A DNA stretch of 64,000 nt from Chloroflexaceae bacterium (GTDB taxonomy: Bacteria; Chloroflexota; Chloroflexia; Chloroflexales; Chloroflexaceae): positions 20,732-84,731 of the forward strand of contig JANQID010000041.1 of assembly GCA_028282325.1 (NCBI GenBank), read 5' to 3'. Below the pieces are notes generated by a model. It worked only from the letters and a program-made list of their open reading frames with translations. It was not told the DNA's origin and ran no database searches. Position numbers and translations under genes: made by a program. This document shows positions 20,701 through 28,924 of this stretch, in pieces. Numbering within the stretch: position 1 is the stretch's first letter; every line of letters starts with the position of its first letter.

Positions 20701-21344
20701 TGGCAAGCTGGGGCAGCGGGGCGTCTGATCTCGGCGATGGGCGTATGGCCACCATCACCAATGGCGACCAATTTGCAAATGAATCCCAACCGCTGGGCTT
20801 TTTCGGGCCGCGCGATGTCGCGGTTGACGCACAGGGCAATGTGTATATCGCCGATACGGGCAACAAACGCATCGTTGTCACCGACGCCGAGGGCAATTAT
20901 CGTTACCAGTGGGGCTATGGCGGGTCGGATCTTGGCGAGTTCAATGAGCCGAGCGGCGTAGCCGTCGACGCGGACGGCTATGTCTATGTCGCCGATACCT
21001 GGAACAGTCGGGTGCAAGTGTTTCCGCCGCAGCCTGATGGAATCGTCGCCCCGGTTCCGTCAGTTCACTGGCGGGTGAGCGGCTGGTTGAAGGATACGTA
21101 TGAAGATCCGGCGATTGAGGTAGACAATCAGGGTCATGTTTTTGTCGGCGTGCCGCTCCAGAACATCGTGATAATGACGAATACGCGCGGTGACGTGCTG
21201 CTGCGTTGGGGCGGCGCGGGTTCGGATCTGGCCTCGCTCAATTCGCCGAGCGGAATGGCGATCGATCCAGAGGGCGACATCGTTGTGGCGGATCGTAACA
21301 GCTCCCGCGCGCTGCGCTTCACGCTGCCCAATCTACGTTCGTAA
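17796..21344 (+). CDS. GT-C membrane glycosyltransferase fused to a six-bladed NHL propeller
   Basis: About 1182 residues from ATG 17796, which is preceded by AGAGAG; an in-frame codon at 17760 is less likely. The N-terminal ~640 residues parallel the upstream gene: AMHHDESIHAWSSWRFYTG with HHDE at 66-69, RFARHDGLMVLWE, and WAGEKMPWLVVHMALPGNLL. After a soluble region, residues from about 880 to the end form six NHL repeats, for example GPTGVVVDGRGTIYVADTMN, EPRGLAVDADDNLYVADTWN, and a final SPSGMAIDPEGDIVVADRNS. The propeller should face outside the cell and may bind glycan or protein acceptors. The gene lies 38 bp after its paralogue and 4 bp before the next gene. Confidence 0.8.
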   Translation: MAIDTFPSPREGAHRESPLPEALRRRPTLERSIEGSWINLEVIAYLAIVALSVLAHVWGLDAMAMHHDESIHAWSSWRFYTGAGGFECANGFTAPTYCYDPVYHGPSLYVLTLFSYFLFGDGDAQARLPMAMAGIGLVASSWWLRPYLGRRGALAAALLLGFAPSLLYYTRFARHDGLMVLWELWMVIGVFRYLDSGQGRWLYLMSIGLALAIATHELYYILLFIFGLFALVRLLSELRLNRWLYIGLPALLLAMILLMIFNPPLPIGQGLYLGEKAFLVGSALLLIWPILALWDPHPLVIERFKRLWLEDRTTLWIALAILAGIYLVLYTTFFAYPRGALDGLYAGLAYWLGSQQEYARGDQPWYYYLMQLPLYEPLGVAAGLGMLGYLAVAVGPIAWRRARSFVMARSRGEATPDASVDNMLNDSNGGQSKTDAAAQTDHPAPFTPIELFPLLLVFWYVTAIIIFSWAGEKMPWLVVHMALPGNLLAAWVIGRLLRVASARWHTDKETESEKPSAGVGASPRLQMGFVPLAVVLMLVALGVAIWRLTIPAEGQEAQQHLLQGLVPLILAGALLYWLLNAALRFSTRVVLSLAGLTLAALLGAYMIRATWMAVYEHPDVPVELLVYTQSAPDVPRYVTDIRELAINLTRNQRTPDDATGGLSMPIILDSGDSNNGGAGSLAWPFQWYLRDFKKLEWKDAAEFRDDPDLANFEVQFADDSIGLAPAIVLAKNHVTPAVRNVLQERYVQPYGDTGVFNWWFPEGNKCAPGELNYGYKRFYYNTWTPIEKLTVESGSAGSGGCGADISASLESPLAPILWPFQRENQSTLWDFVLYRNLPSSLAPGARQMEFWLRDDLVSGAPSNTVSSAPSGAAIPLMADQVIGAPGELNGPTGVVVDGRGTIYVADTMNHRIQVFDAQGNRIRTLGGFGGGLQQFYEPRGLAVDADDNLYVADTWNARISKFSPEGEWLASWGSGASDLGDGRMATITNGDQFANESQPLGFFGPRDVAVDAQGNVYIADTGNKRIVVTDAEGNYRYQWGYGGSDLGEFNEPSGVAVDADGYVYVADTWNSRVQVFPPQPDGIVAPVPSVHWRVSGWLKDTYEDPAIEVDNQGHVFVGVPLQNIVIMTNTRGDVLLRWGGAGSDLASLNSPSGMAIDPEGDIVVADRNSSRALRFTLPNLRS

Positions 21345-21348
21345 TCGT

Positions 21349-22383
21349 ATGCGCTATGATCACCTGAATCAGCTCTTTATCGATACTGATGGCGCAGGGT
21401 ATCCCGATGCATGGAAGCGTACGCTGATGCATCTGGGCGACTACGTGGCGCTGATCGTGCGGGCGTTGAATATGCGCCCGACCCGCGTTGCACTCGCCGA
21501 GCAAACCGCCCGGTATGCCCTGGTGCGCATCAGTATGCCGTCCGAGCATCTGGTGTTGCGAGTTGCGCCGGAGGCCGATCTGGCGAACGAAGTCTATTTT
21601 GGTCGTATGATGCTGACGCATCAGCTTCCGGCGGCGCGCATTATCCAGCGCGATGTTACCCGCACGCTGGTTCCCTTCGCGTATACGCTCGAACGCTATG
21701 TCTGCGGCGTTGGCGCCGATACGCTCGTCGAGGCGCATCTGTTGCGTTCGGTCGCCCGTCAGGCCGGGCGGGTGTTGCGGCGGATGCACCGAACGTCGGC
21801 TGCCGGTTGGGGTGGGCCGGGGCCGACCGGGCGCTGGCCGGATACAGCCTGGCTGGCGATGCTGAAATGGTTGCATACAATTCAGGCGCCACCGCCGACC
21901 GATGCGCTGATATTTGACGCGGCTGAACGCGAGATCGTCGCTGCGCTGATTGACGATCCGCTCCTCGATGTAGATCAGCCTCGCTTGATCCACGGCGCAC
22001 CTGGACCGCATACTGTGCGCTGCACAACGAGCGCGGATCATGTTCAGCTTGAAGCGATCGTCGATCCAGGGCCGATGGTGGCTGGCGATCCGATGATTGA
22101 CCTGGCGTGGGGTCTAAACCCGGGGTATCCGGCGGCATGGCGTTCTGGCTTGTTAGAAGGCTACACATCGATAGCTTCGTTGAATGCGTACGAAAGTAAT
22201 CGCCTGCAACTGCTGCTTCTGCTTACAGCGTACTGGAGTGCTTGCCAGTTGTATGCGCACGCTGAAGATCACGAACCGGCGTATCGCCAGGCAAAAGCGT
22301 TGCTACATACGCACCAATCGCGTGAAGGTATCGAGACTGCCGTTGGTGCTGCACGCCCGCATAGTGAAGACGTAGAACTATGA
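21349..22383 (+). CDS. APH-fold protein with degenerate kinase motifs
   Basis: About 344 residues from ATG 21349, 4 bp after the preceding stop. The fold resembles aminoglycoside/choline phosphotransferases: EHLVLRVAPEADLANEVYFG resembles the N-lobe Lys-Glu strands, and VDPGPMVAGDPMIDLAWGL resembles the Mg-binding Asp strand and GDP motif. The Brenner-type catalytic loop, normally HGDxxxxN, reads HGAPGPHT (residues ~215-222), so the catalytic Asp and the Asn are both replaced. This suggests a pseudokinase or a binding protein rather than an active phosphotransferase. Its position between the glycosyltransferases and pgl suggests a role tied to surface glycan or sugar metabolism, but that is inference. 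Confidence 0.65.
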   Translation: MRYDHLNQLFIDTDGAGYPDAWKRTLMHLGDYVALIVRALNMRPTRVALAEQTARYALVRISMPSEHLVLRVAPEADLANEVYFGRMMLTHQLPAARIIQRDVTRTLVPFAYTLERYVCGVGADTLVEAHLLRSVARQAGRVLRRMHRTSAAGWGGPGPTGRWPDTAWLAMLKWLHTIQAPPPTDALIFDAAEREIVAALIDDPLLDVDQPRLIHGAPGPHTVRCTTSADHVQLEAIVDPGPMVAGDPMIDLAWGLNPGYPAAWRSGLLEGYTSIASLNAYESNRLQLLLLLTAYWSACQLYAHAEDHEPAYRQAKALLHTHQSREGIETAVGAARPHSEDVEL

Positions 22384-23144
22384 ATAGCTATCGAACGCCA
22401 GAGATTGTCATTGCGCCGGATGCGATCGCTGTCCAAATGATCGCTGCGGAACATATCCTAACCCTGGCTCAAGCGTGCGTTGCTGCGACGGGGCGCTTTG
22501 TCGTAGCGCTGGCGGGGGGGAGCACGCCGCAGGGACTCTACCGCCGATTGGCGCAAGCGCCGTTTCTCAGTCAGATGCCCTGGGAACGAACATGGGCTGT
22601 GTGGGGTGATGAGCGCTATGTGCCGCACACGGATCCCGCAAGCAATTATCGAATGGCCCGCGAAGCATTACTCGATTATGTGCCGATTCCGGAACAACAG
22701 GTAGCGCCGATCTCGGTGAGCGCCGGTGATCTGGCGGTTGACGCCGCGCATTATGCTCGCCAGGTTGAAACGCTGCTCGCGGCGGGGAGCGGGCGATTTG
22801 ATCTCGTGTTGCTGGGAATTGGTTCGGATGGCCACACCGCATCGTTGTTTCCCGACAACCCGGCCCTCGATGCGCCTGAGGATATTCTGGCGATTGCCGT
22901 CGAAGCGGCCCCCAAACCGCCGCCGCAACGCATTTCTCTTACCGCTGCGGCGCTGAATCGATCCAACCAGGCGATGTTTCTCGCGACCGGATCGGACAAA
23001 GCCGCCGCAGTGCAAGCCATTTTACGCGGCCCGTTTGATCCGTGCCAATTTCCTGCTCAGCTTATTCAGCCATCAAATGGCGCACTCACCTGGGTATTGG
23101 ATGCGGCGGCGGCGCGCCTTCTTGATGAATCAGTCGGGGAATAG
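22380..23144 (+). CDS. pgl: 6-phosphogluconolactonase
   Basis: 254 residues, the normal length for DevB/SOL-type enzymes. Motifs: FVVALAGGSTPQGLYRRLA (phosphate-binding GGSTP), WAVWGDERYVPHTDPASNYR, and LVLLGIGSDGHTASLFPDNP (catalytic GxGxDGHTASLFP). It hydrolyses 6-phosphogluconolactone to 6-phosphogluconate in the oxidative pentose phosphate pathway. The ATG overlaps the preceding stop (ATGA), so it is translationally coupled. No zwf or gnd is adjacent. Its last 15 bp overlap the convergent HerA-type gene. Confidence 0.94.
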   Translation: MNSYRTPEIVIAPDAIAVQMIAAEHILTLAQACVAATGRFVVALAGGSTPQGLYRRLAQAPFLSQMPWERTWAVWGDERYVPHTDPASNYRMAREALLDYVPIPEQQVAPISVSAGDLAVDAAHYARQVETLLAAGSGRFDLVLLGIGSDGHTASLFPDNPALDAPEDILAIAVEAAPKPPPQRISLTAAALNRSNQAMFLATGSDKAAAVQAILRGPFDPCQFPAQLIQPSNGALTWVLDAAAARLLDESVGE

Positions 23145-24749
23145 TTCATCAGCTTCTTCTTCCGGCGAGCGCTGTTGATCGGCGCGATGGATCCCGCGAC
23201 GTTCCACCGCTCGATAGAAGGCGTCGTCGTACGCGCGGGTGCGAACCACAACCGGCATCGGTACCGCATGACCCAGCACGAGCGCTTGCTGCTTCGTATC
23301 CAGGCTGGCCAAAACGGCTTTGAGGCTGGCGCTGCCGCTGACGCCGGTGAATACGGCATCGATGTCTTTGTCGTCGTTAAGCAGGGCTGTGACGCGCGTA
23401 CCAAGCTGGCTCATCACTTCAGCGTCAATCGACGATGGGCGCTGATCCACGATCAGTAACGTAACGCCATATTTGCGCAACTCGCGCGCAATTGTGCCAA
23501 AGATAGTTTGTTTCGCCGTCGTCGGGTTGAGAAACTTGTGAGCCTCTTCGATGGTGATCATCAGTTGGCGCGGTTTGTCGGCGGCGTTGCGGGTGCTCAT
23601 ATAACGTTCGGTCTGCTCGACCCAGCGGCGGCGAATGCGCCGGGTGAGAATATTGGCGACCAGCATATAGGCCAGTCCGCTGTCGTGGCGACCAAACTCG
23701 ACGATAATGTGGCGTCCGTTCGCCAGGGCGTCGATCATGCGATCAACCGCCGAGAAATCGGCATGTTCGCGCACAAAACTGAGGCGGGGGAGCTGTCCAA
23801 GCTTGCGCTTGAGCGCACTAATTGCGCCGATATGAGCGCTGACACTTTCGGCAAACTCTTTGATTGCCTCGCTGTCCATTTGCAGCAATTCATACAACCA
23901 GTGTTCTTTGTAGCGATCGGCTAGCAAGTAGGATGACTCGGCGGCGGTGCTGCTAAGATTAAGTTCATCTTGCAACAGTATAATGTCCTCGATATCGATC
24001 TGGTCGAGACCGATCACGATCTCGCCGTCGAAACTGACCTGACGGCGGCGCGAGGATTCCGGATCGAGTGTATAGACCATCACGTCACTGCCGAAAAGCT
24101 GGCGCAGACCTTTAACAAAACTGCCGCTTTCCGTTGTCGCATCCCATCCATACTCGCTGTGCATATCGAAGATCAGGTTGCTTGCGACATTTGCATGGAT
24201 CGAGCCACACAAGAGCAGGCGGGCCAAAAAACTCTTGCCGGTTCCGCTCTTGCCGAAAATACCGTTGCTACGTTCAACCAGACGCTCCAGGTCGATGCAC
24301 ACCGGCACATCCATATCAAGCGGACGTCCGATCTCGAAGCGTGCACCGTCGGCTTCGCCGAACACCCGTTGAAAATCAGCTTCTCTGGCTTCATACACGG
24401 GCGAGAAATGCTGCGGGATCGTTTTCACCGGCAACAGCCTGGCTTCCAGGTCGTTGGGCAACATTAGGCGCGGCGCTAGCAGAATCGTGCCATAGGTCGA
24501 TGTACCGGCCAGCACCGCGTTGATGAAAGAGTCGCCATCGGGCGGATCGATAAGTACTTTCTGATTAGTTGCTTCCAGCACAACATCCGTTATCATTGAG
24601 AAGAACTCGTGTCGCTCGCCTTGGATGACAACAAATTTACCAACGCGCATATCTTCGATGCTTTCACTGGCTTCAAGACGAGCGGTCAGCCCCTCAATCA
24701 GCGAGCCGCTAATGATGACACCGAGTTTGCTGCGGTTCAGATCGGCCAT
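23130..24749 (-). CDS. HerA-type DNA-translocating ATPase with HAS-barrel
   Basis: 539 residues. An N-terminal beta-barrel region (LGVIISGSLIEGLTARLE, VGKFVVIQGERHEFFSMI) matches a HAS-barrel. It is followed by a RecA-like ATPase with Walker A GIFGKSGTGKSFLARLL (166-173) and Walker B LMITIEEAHKFLNP, a conserved switch (LLIVDQRPSSIDAEVMSQLG) and an arginine-rich end. HerA hexamers pump double-stranded DNA and usually work with the nuclease NurA in end resection. No nurA is visible in this window, so the partner is elsewhere or different. A CAGGGAT ribosome-binding site precedes the ATG. It converges on pgl with a 15 bp overlap. Confidence 0.87.
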   Translation of the reverse strand: MADLNRSKLGVIISGSLIEGLTARLEASESIEDMRVGKFVVIQGERHEFFSMITDVVLEATNQKVLIDPPDGDSFINAVLAGTSTYGTILLAPRLMLPNDLEARLLPVKTIPQHFSPVYEAREADFQRVFGEADGARFEIGRPLDMDVPVCIDLERLVERSNGIFGKSGTGKSFLARLLLCGSIHANVASNLIFDMHSEYGWDATTESGSFVKGLRQLFGSDVMVYTLDPESSRRRQVSFDGEIVIGLDQIDIEDIILLQDELNLSSTAAESSYLLADRYKEHWLYELLQMDSEAIKEFAESVSAHIGAISALKRKLGQLPRLSFVREHADFSAVDRMIDALANGRHIIVEFGRHDSGLAYMLVANILTRRIRRRWVEQTERYMSTRNAADKPRQLMITIEEAHKFLNPTTAKQTIFGTIARELRKYGVTLLIVDQRPSSIDAEVMSQLGTRVTALLNDDKDIDAVFTGVSGSASLKAVLASLDTKQQALVLGHAVPMPVVVRTRAYDDAFYRAVERRGIHRADQQRSPEEEADELFPD

Positions 24750-24943
24750 ATATCCCTGTTTCTAAACGCCAGTTGAGAGTAGTACAAATATACCATTGAC
24801 CGGGCGGAAGTCAAGCGGTGCATATTGAGAGTCTCACAACGCAATCGGGAAAAAAATAACGAATGACGTTTATACTATCCCTAATGACCAACGGCATATT
24901 CATATGATGAGTATACATTGACATAGTAGGGCGGTGCAGCTTC

Positions 24944-25300
24944 ATGGCCTATCGCATTATTATCGCTGAAGATGAAGTTGATGTGCGGGATTTTATGGTT
25001 CGTGCGCTTGATCGGATCTTACCGCAAGCAACAGTTACCGCTGTGTCAAATGGCGTCGAGGCGCTAGAAGTTTTTCAGAAAGACGGCGCTGATTTGATAC
25101 TCAGCGATCATCGGATGCCGGTGATGAGCGGGCTGGATCTGTTGCGGGCTATTCGTTCGTTATCGGCGCTGCCGTTTGTCTTGATCTCGGCTGATTCGAT
25201 GATCGAAGAGCGTGCCATAAATGCCGGCGTGTCCGACTTTCTTGCCAAACCGTTGAGCCTTGCTCAGTTGCGCGCGGTAATATGCCGCTACTTACCCTAG
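24944..25300 (+). CDS. Stand-alone response regulator receiver domain
   Basis: 118 residues, a single CheY-like receiver domain and nothing else. The acidic pair E9-D10, phospho-acceptor D55 (LILSDHRMP), S82 in FVLISAD and K102 in DFLAKPLS are all present, so it should be phosphorylatable. There is no output domain and no histidine kinase next door. It sits 14 bp before a HAD phosphatase gene in the same direction, and its cognate kinase is unknown. AT-rich sequence 5' of it probably holds a promoter, but I could not place one with good spacing. Confidence 0.9.
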   Translation: MAYRIIIAEDEVDVRDFMVRALDRILPQATVTAVSNGVEALEVFQKDGADLILSDHRMPVMSGLDLLRAIRSLSALPFVLISADSMIEERAINAGVSDFLAKPLSLAQLRAVICRYLP

Positions 25301-25314
25301 TAGATGAAGGTTCG

Positions 25315-26106
25315 ATGAGTCGGAATCTCCTGGCGTATGATGGGTATATCTTTGACCTGGATGGAACAGTCTATCTGGGTGAGACCGTGCTGCCTGGCGT
25401 TTTTGAATTGCTGGCGCGGCTACGAGCAGCCGATCGGCGTATTGCGTTTTTGTCGAACAATCCGACTCGCACCCGTTCACAATATGTTGCCAAGCTGAAC
25501 CGGCTGGGCCTGGAAGCCAGCCTGGATGAAGTTATCAACTCATCGTATGTTATGGTTCAGTGGCTGTGTGAACATGCGCCAATGGCCCGGGTATTTGTGG
25601 TGGGCGAACAGCCGCTAATCGGCGAGCTTGAGGCTGCCGGTTTCCGTTTGAGCGAATCCCCCGATGCAATCGATTTCGTCATTGCGTCGTTCGATCGAAC
25701 CTTCACCTATGCCAAACTCCAGGTCGCCTTTGATGCTATGCGGGCCGGCGCGCGCCTGATCGCTACGAACGCCGACCGCTATTGCCCCACGCCTGATGGC
25801 GGTCAACCGGATGCGGCGGCGATCATCGCCGCGATCGAAGCGTGTGCGAATGTTCGTTGCGAACTGGTTGTCGGCAAGCCGTCGCCCATTATGGCCGGGG
25901 TGATTGGCAAGCTGTTGAACGTACCCGCCGAACGCTGTCTTATGATCGGCGATCGGTTAGAGACCGATATTGCGATGGGCATCCAGGCTGGTATGGCAAC
26001 GGCGCTTGTGCTCACCGGTGCCAGCACGCGAGCCGATCTCACAGCGTCGTCGTATCAACCCGACTACCTCTTCGAAGACCTCACGGCTATGTTGCCATCC
26101 GCGTAG
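25315..26106 (+). CDS. HAD-IIA family hydrolase (NagD-like phosphatase)
   Basis: About 263 residues from ATG 25315 (MSRNLLAYDGYIFDLDGTVY). HAD motifs: I, FDLDGTVYLGE; II, FLSNNPTRTRSQY, typical of the IIA/NagD subgroup; III, GKPSPIMAGVIG; IV, CLMIGDRLETDIAMGIQAGM. Such enzymes dephosphorylate nucleotides, glycerol phosphate or phosphoglycolate. The frame is open back to 25282, inside the receiver gene, but GAAGG lies just before 25315. It is probably co-transcribed with the receiver protein. Confidence 0.9.
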   Translation: MSRNLLAYDGYIFDLDGTVYLGETVLPGVFELLARLRAADRRIAFLSNNPTRTRSQYVAKLNRLGLEASLDEVINSSYVMVQWLCEHAPMARVFVVGEQPLIGELEAAGFRLSESPDAIDFVIASFDRTFTYAKLQVAFDAMRAGARLIATNADRYCPTPDGGQPDAAAIIAAIEACANVRCELVVGKPSPIMAGVIGKLLNVPAERCLMIGDRLETDIAMGIQAGMATALVLTGASTRADLTASSYQPDYLFEDLTAMLPSA

Positions 26107-26376
26107 CCTGCCAGATTCGTTCTGAAGCGCTAGAATACCTGAATCGATTGTATGTGCCCAGCATTCGCCTCGATCTGTGCTGAGATGGCGCGCTTTACAC
26201 TATACCTGGTGCGTGGTACGATAAAGACCGGTTTGCAACAGGTTGATTCCTTAAATTATCGCAGCCGATAATGCTGCTGATCCGGCTTCAGGCAATAGCA
26301 TCGACGAGGCTGTTGTCTCAGAATGGTTTGTCCGAATACAGATTATTTTGCAACCTGAAGCTGATGTAAGGATCCT

Positions 26377-27510
26377 ATGCCACGAATATTGTTGCTTCAT
26401 GTCTCAGTCGGAACGGGTCACAAACGTGCGGCTGAGGCACTTTGCAAGGCGTTCGAGCGTCGCCAGCCCGGCGAAGTTCGCGTCGAAGACGTTCTCGACC
26501 ACACATCGCGCTTATTCCGACTGGCGTACGCCCGTTCATATCTCGAACTGACTGACCGTGCGCCGCTCGTATGGGGATATTTCTACACCCAGACCAATGC
26601 CGATCCCGAATTGGCAGACATTACCAACAACATTCGCAAGCTGGTCGAGAGCATTGGTACCAACGGCTTGAAAGAAGTGCTAAGAAATTTTATGCCGGAT
26701 GTGATCGTCTGTACGCATTTCTTGCCGATGGAGCTGCTGGTTCGACTCAAACGGAATGCCCAGCTTACCCAGCCGGTCTATTGTGTCATCACCGACTACG
26801 CGGCGCATACGTTCTGGACGTATACAGAGATTGACGGCTACTTCGTTGCCGATGAGCAAACACGCAAACAATTGATTGATCGCGGCGTTTCGCCATCTCA
26901 GATCAATGTCAGCGGCATCCCGATTGATCCGGACATCGCCGAGGCAAAAGAATGCGACGTTGTGCGCAAGCAGTTAGGGCTGCCCAGTGATACATACGTG
27001 ATTACGTTATTTGGTGGCGGCGTTTCCAGCGAACGCATTCGCGTGATTGTGGAGGGATTGCTGGAAAGCGATGCTGAAGGTTCCTTAATCGTTGTTGCGG
27101 GACGCAATCCAAAAGTTGTTGATGAATTGTCGGATTTGCGATCTTCGCCAACGTTGGATCTTCAGGTGCTTGGCTATATTACCTATGTCGATGACTTGAT
27201 CGTCGCCAGCGATCTTGTTATTACGAAAGCCGGCGGTTTGATCGTCAGCGAAGTGCTGGCGCGGGGCGTTCCGGTTGTTGTTATTGACCCGATTCTCGGT
27301 CAGGAAGAGTGGAATGCTGATTATGTCGTCAGCAGCGGCTCTGGTGTGCAGTTGCGTATGGCCGAGTCAGCTCCGAAAACCGTGCGCCGTTTATTGCAAG
27401 CATCGGTGATTCTCGACTATATGCGCGATAGCGCCGCACTGACAGGGCGACCACGATCTGCTATGGAAATTGCCGAGAAGGTGATCGCTGATATCAGTAG
27501 CAAAGCTTGA
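26377..27510 (+). CDS. MurG/MGDG-synthase-like glycosyltransferase (GT28), copy 1
   Basis: 377 residues. The N-terminal MPRILLLHVSVGTGHKRAAE is the diacylglycerol glycosyltransferase/MGDG-synthase Gly-rich loop. The C-terminal half has FGGGVSSERI, VVAGRNPKVVDEL, VASDLVITKAGGLIVSEVL and IDPILGQEEWNADYV, the sugar-nucleotide binding site of GT28 enzymes. It likely transfers a hexose from UDP- or GDP-sugar to diacylglycerol at the inner face of the membrane, giving glycolipid. AAGGAT lies 5 nt upstream. It is followed 33 bp later by a second, diverged copy. The 270 bp before it (26107-26376) hold no gene I recognise. Confidence 0.87.
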   Translation: MPRILLLHVSVGTGHKRAAEALCKAFERRQPGEVRVEDVLDHTSRLFRLAYARSYLELTDRAPLVWGYFYTQTNADPELADITNNIRKLVESIGTNGLKEVLRNFMPDVIVCTHFLPMELLVRLKRNAQLTQPVYCVITDYAAHTFWTYTEIDGYFVADEQTRKQLIDRGVSPSQINVSGIPIDPDIAEAKECDVVRKQLGLPSDTYVITLFGGGVSSERIRVIVEGLLESDAEGSLIVVAGRNPKVVDELSDLRSSPTLDLQVLGYITYVDDLIVASDLVITKAGGLIVSEVLARGVPVVVIDPILGQEEWNADYVVSSGSGVQLRMAESAPKTVRRLLQASVILDYMRDSAALTGRPRSAMEIAEKVIADISSKA

Positions 27511-27543
27511 TGGCTGCGCAGGGTCTCTTGCTCAAGGTGATCT

Positions 27544-28800
27544 ATGCATCAGATACCAACAGATGTTCTCTTTGCGATTTCGGATACCGGCGGCGGTCAC
27601 CGTAGCGCCGCGGTCGCTCTTGGTGCCGCCCTCGATGCCGTTAGTGGCGGCACGATCTCCCACGAAACCGTCGATTTTCTTAAGGTGACCGGAGTTCCGC
27701 TGATCCGCAGTGCGCCGACTCTCTACGACCATCTTTCAACGCGCTGGCTGCGTTTCTATGATTTTACCTTCCAGATTACGAACGGCGTCCGGCGTGTGGA
27801 TATGCTTTCTCGTCTCATCTATCCGCGCGCGCGTCGCAATGTTGCGCGTGCGTTGCAGAAGTATCAACCCAGGTTAGTTGTGGTGACACATCCGCTGGTG
27901 CATCGCATTGTACGGGCCGCCCAGCGCGTCTACCGCTTGCCTCCCTTTCGGATCATTACCGTGGTCACCGACCTTGTAACCCTGCACGCTGCGTGGACCT
28001 ATCCGCGCGTAGATTTGTGCCTCTTGCCCACCGACGAAGCCTATGATCTGATGCGTCGCCGGGGTATGAAACCGGAACGAATGGTGCGCACGGGTTTCCC
28101 GGTGCATCCCAAGTTTGCCGAATATGATCGTTCGCAGGCTGAAGCTCGGCGCGAGTTGGCTGTGAGCGAGGATCGTTTTACCGTCCTCATCACCGGGGGC
28201 GGCGTTGGTTCAGGCAACGTGCGGCAGCTGGTCTATGATCTGGAGCAGGCCTATCCAGAAAAACAGCTTCTCGTCGTGACCGGAAAGAATCGTGCCCTTT
28301 ATGAAGATCTGACCTCGAACCGTCGTCATTCTCATAGCCACATTTATGGTTTCGTGAACAATATGGAAGTGTTGATGGCGGCAAGCGATATTGTTATCAC
28401 GAAAGCTGGCCCCGGAACGCTGATGGAGGCGCTGGTGATGCGCCGCCCGGTGATTGTGACGGAAGCTGTAGGTATGCAAGAGCGCGGCAATATCGATTTC
28501 GTGCTCAACCACGAGTTGGGGACGTTCTGTCCTTCGCTTGAGCGCATTGTTGCGGCGGTGGATGAATTGACCGATCAGCGGCGATATGCAGATATTGTGT
28601 CGCATCTCAGCGATGCGGTGCCCTGTGATGGCTCAACGCAGATTGCGCATATCATCCTAGAACAACTTGCCGGGATCGAAGAACAACCCCCGGTTCAACG
28701 TCCTCGACGGCGTCTACCCCTTCCGCGCGTTCGAAATCTAGGCAAAGCATTGCGGTTTCGTTGCATCGGCAGTTCGGCCAAGTCGATACGACGGAATTAA
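27544..28800 (+). CDS. MurG/MGDG-synthase-like glycosyltransferase (GT28), copy 2
   Basis: 418 residues. The start, VLFAISDTGGGHRSAAVALG, matches the MGDG-synthase SxTGGGHRxxA loop even better than copy 1. The C-terminal half shows ITGGGVGSGNVRQL, VVTGKNRALYE, MAASDIVITKAGPGTLMEAL and AVGMQERGNIDFVL. A basic tail of about 45 residues (RPRRRLPLPRVRN) may bind the membrane surface. It probably acts on the same kind of lipid acceptor as copy 1, perhaps adding a second sugar. AAGGTGA precedes the ATG at 4 nt. The transcript ends at the strong hairpin at 28877. Confidence 0.87.
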   Translation: MHQIPTDVLFAISDTGGGHRSAAVALGAALDAVSGGTISHETVDFLKVTGVPLIRSAPTLYDHLSTRWLRFYDFTFQITNGVRRVDMLSRLIYPRARRNVARALQKYQPRLVVVTHPLVHRIVRAAQRVYRLPPFRIITVVTDLVTLHAAWTYPRVDLCLLPTDEAYDLMRRRGMKPERMVRTGFPVHPKFAEYDRSQAEARRELAVSEDRFTVLITGGGVGSGNVRQLVYDLEQAYPEKQLLVVTGKNRALYEDLTSNRRHSHSHIYGFVNNMEVLMAASDIVITKAGPGTLMEALVMRRPVIVTEAVGMQERGNIDFVLNHELGTFCPSLERIVAAVDELTDQRRYADIVSHLSDAVPCDGSTQIAHIILEQLAGIEEQPPVQRPRRRLPLPRVRNLGKALRFRCIGSSAKSIRRN

Positions 28801-28876
28801 GCCCTTGCCATACTCCCGTGGCTGCTGCGTGTGCTGACTGTGCAGTGGAGCCAGGAGTGATCACACGATCGCAAAA

Positions 28877-28907
28877 CCAGAGCGGCTCAATTGTTGAGCC
28901 GCTCTGG
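28877..28907. terminator. Bidirectional terminator between glycosyltransferase and sortase genes
   Basis: A perfect 14 bp stem, CCAGAGCGGCTCAA with its complement and a TTG loop, sits between two convergent genes 125 bp apart. Confidence 0.75.
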
Positions 28908-28924
28908 TCGTTTGACGTCGGTAT

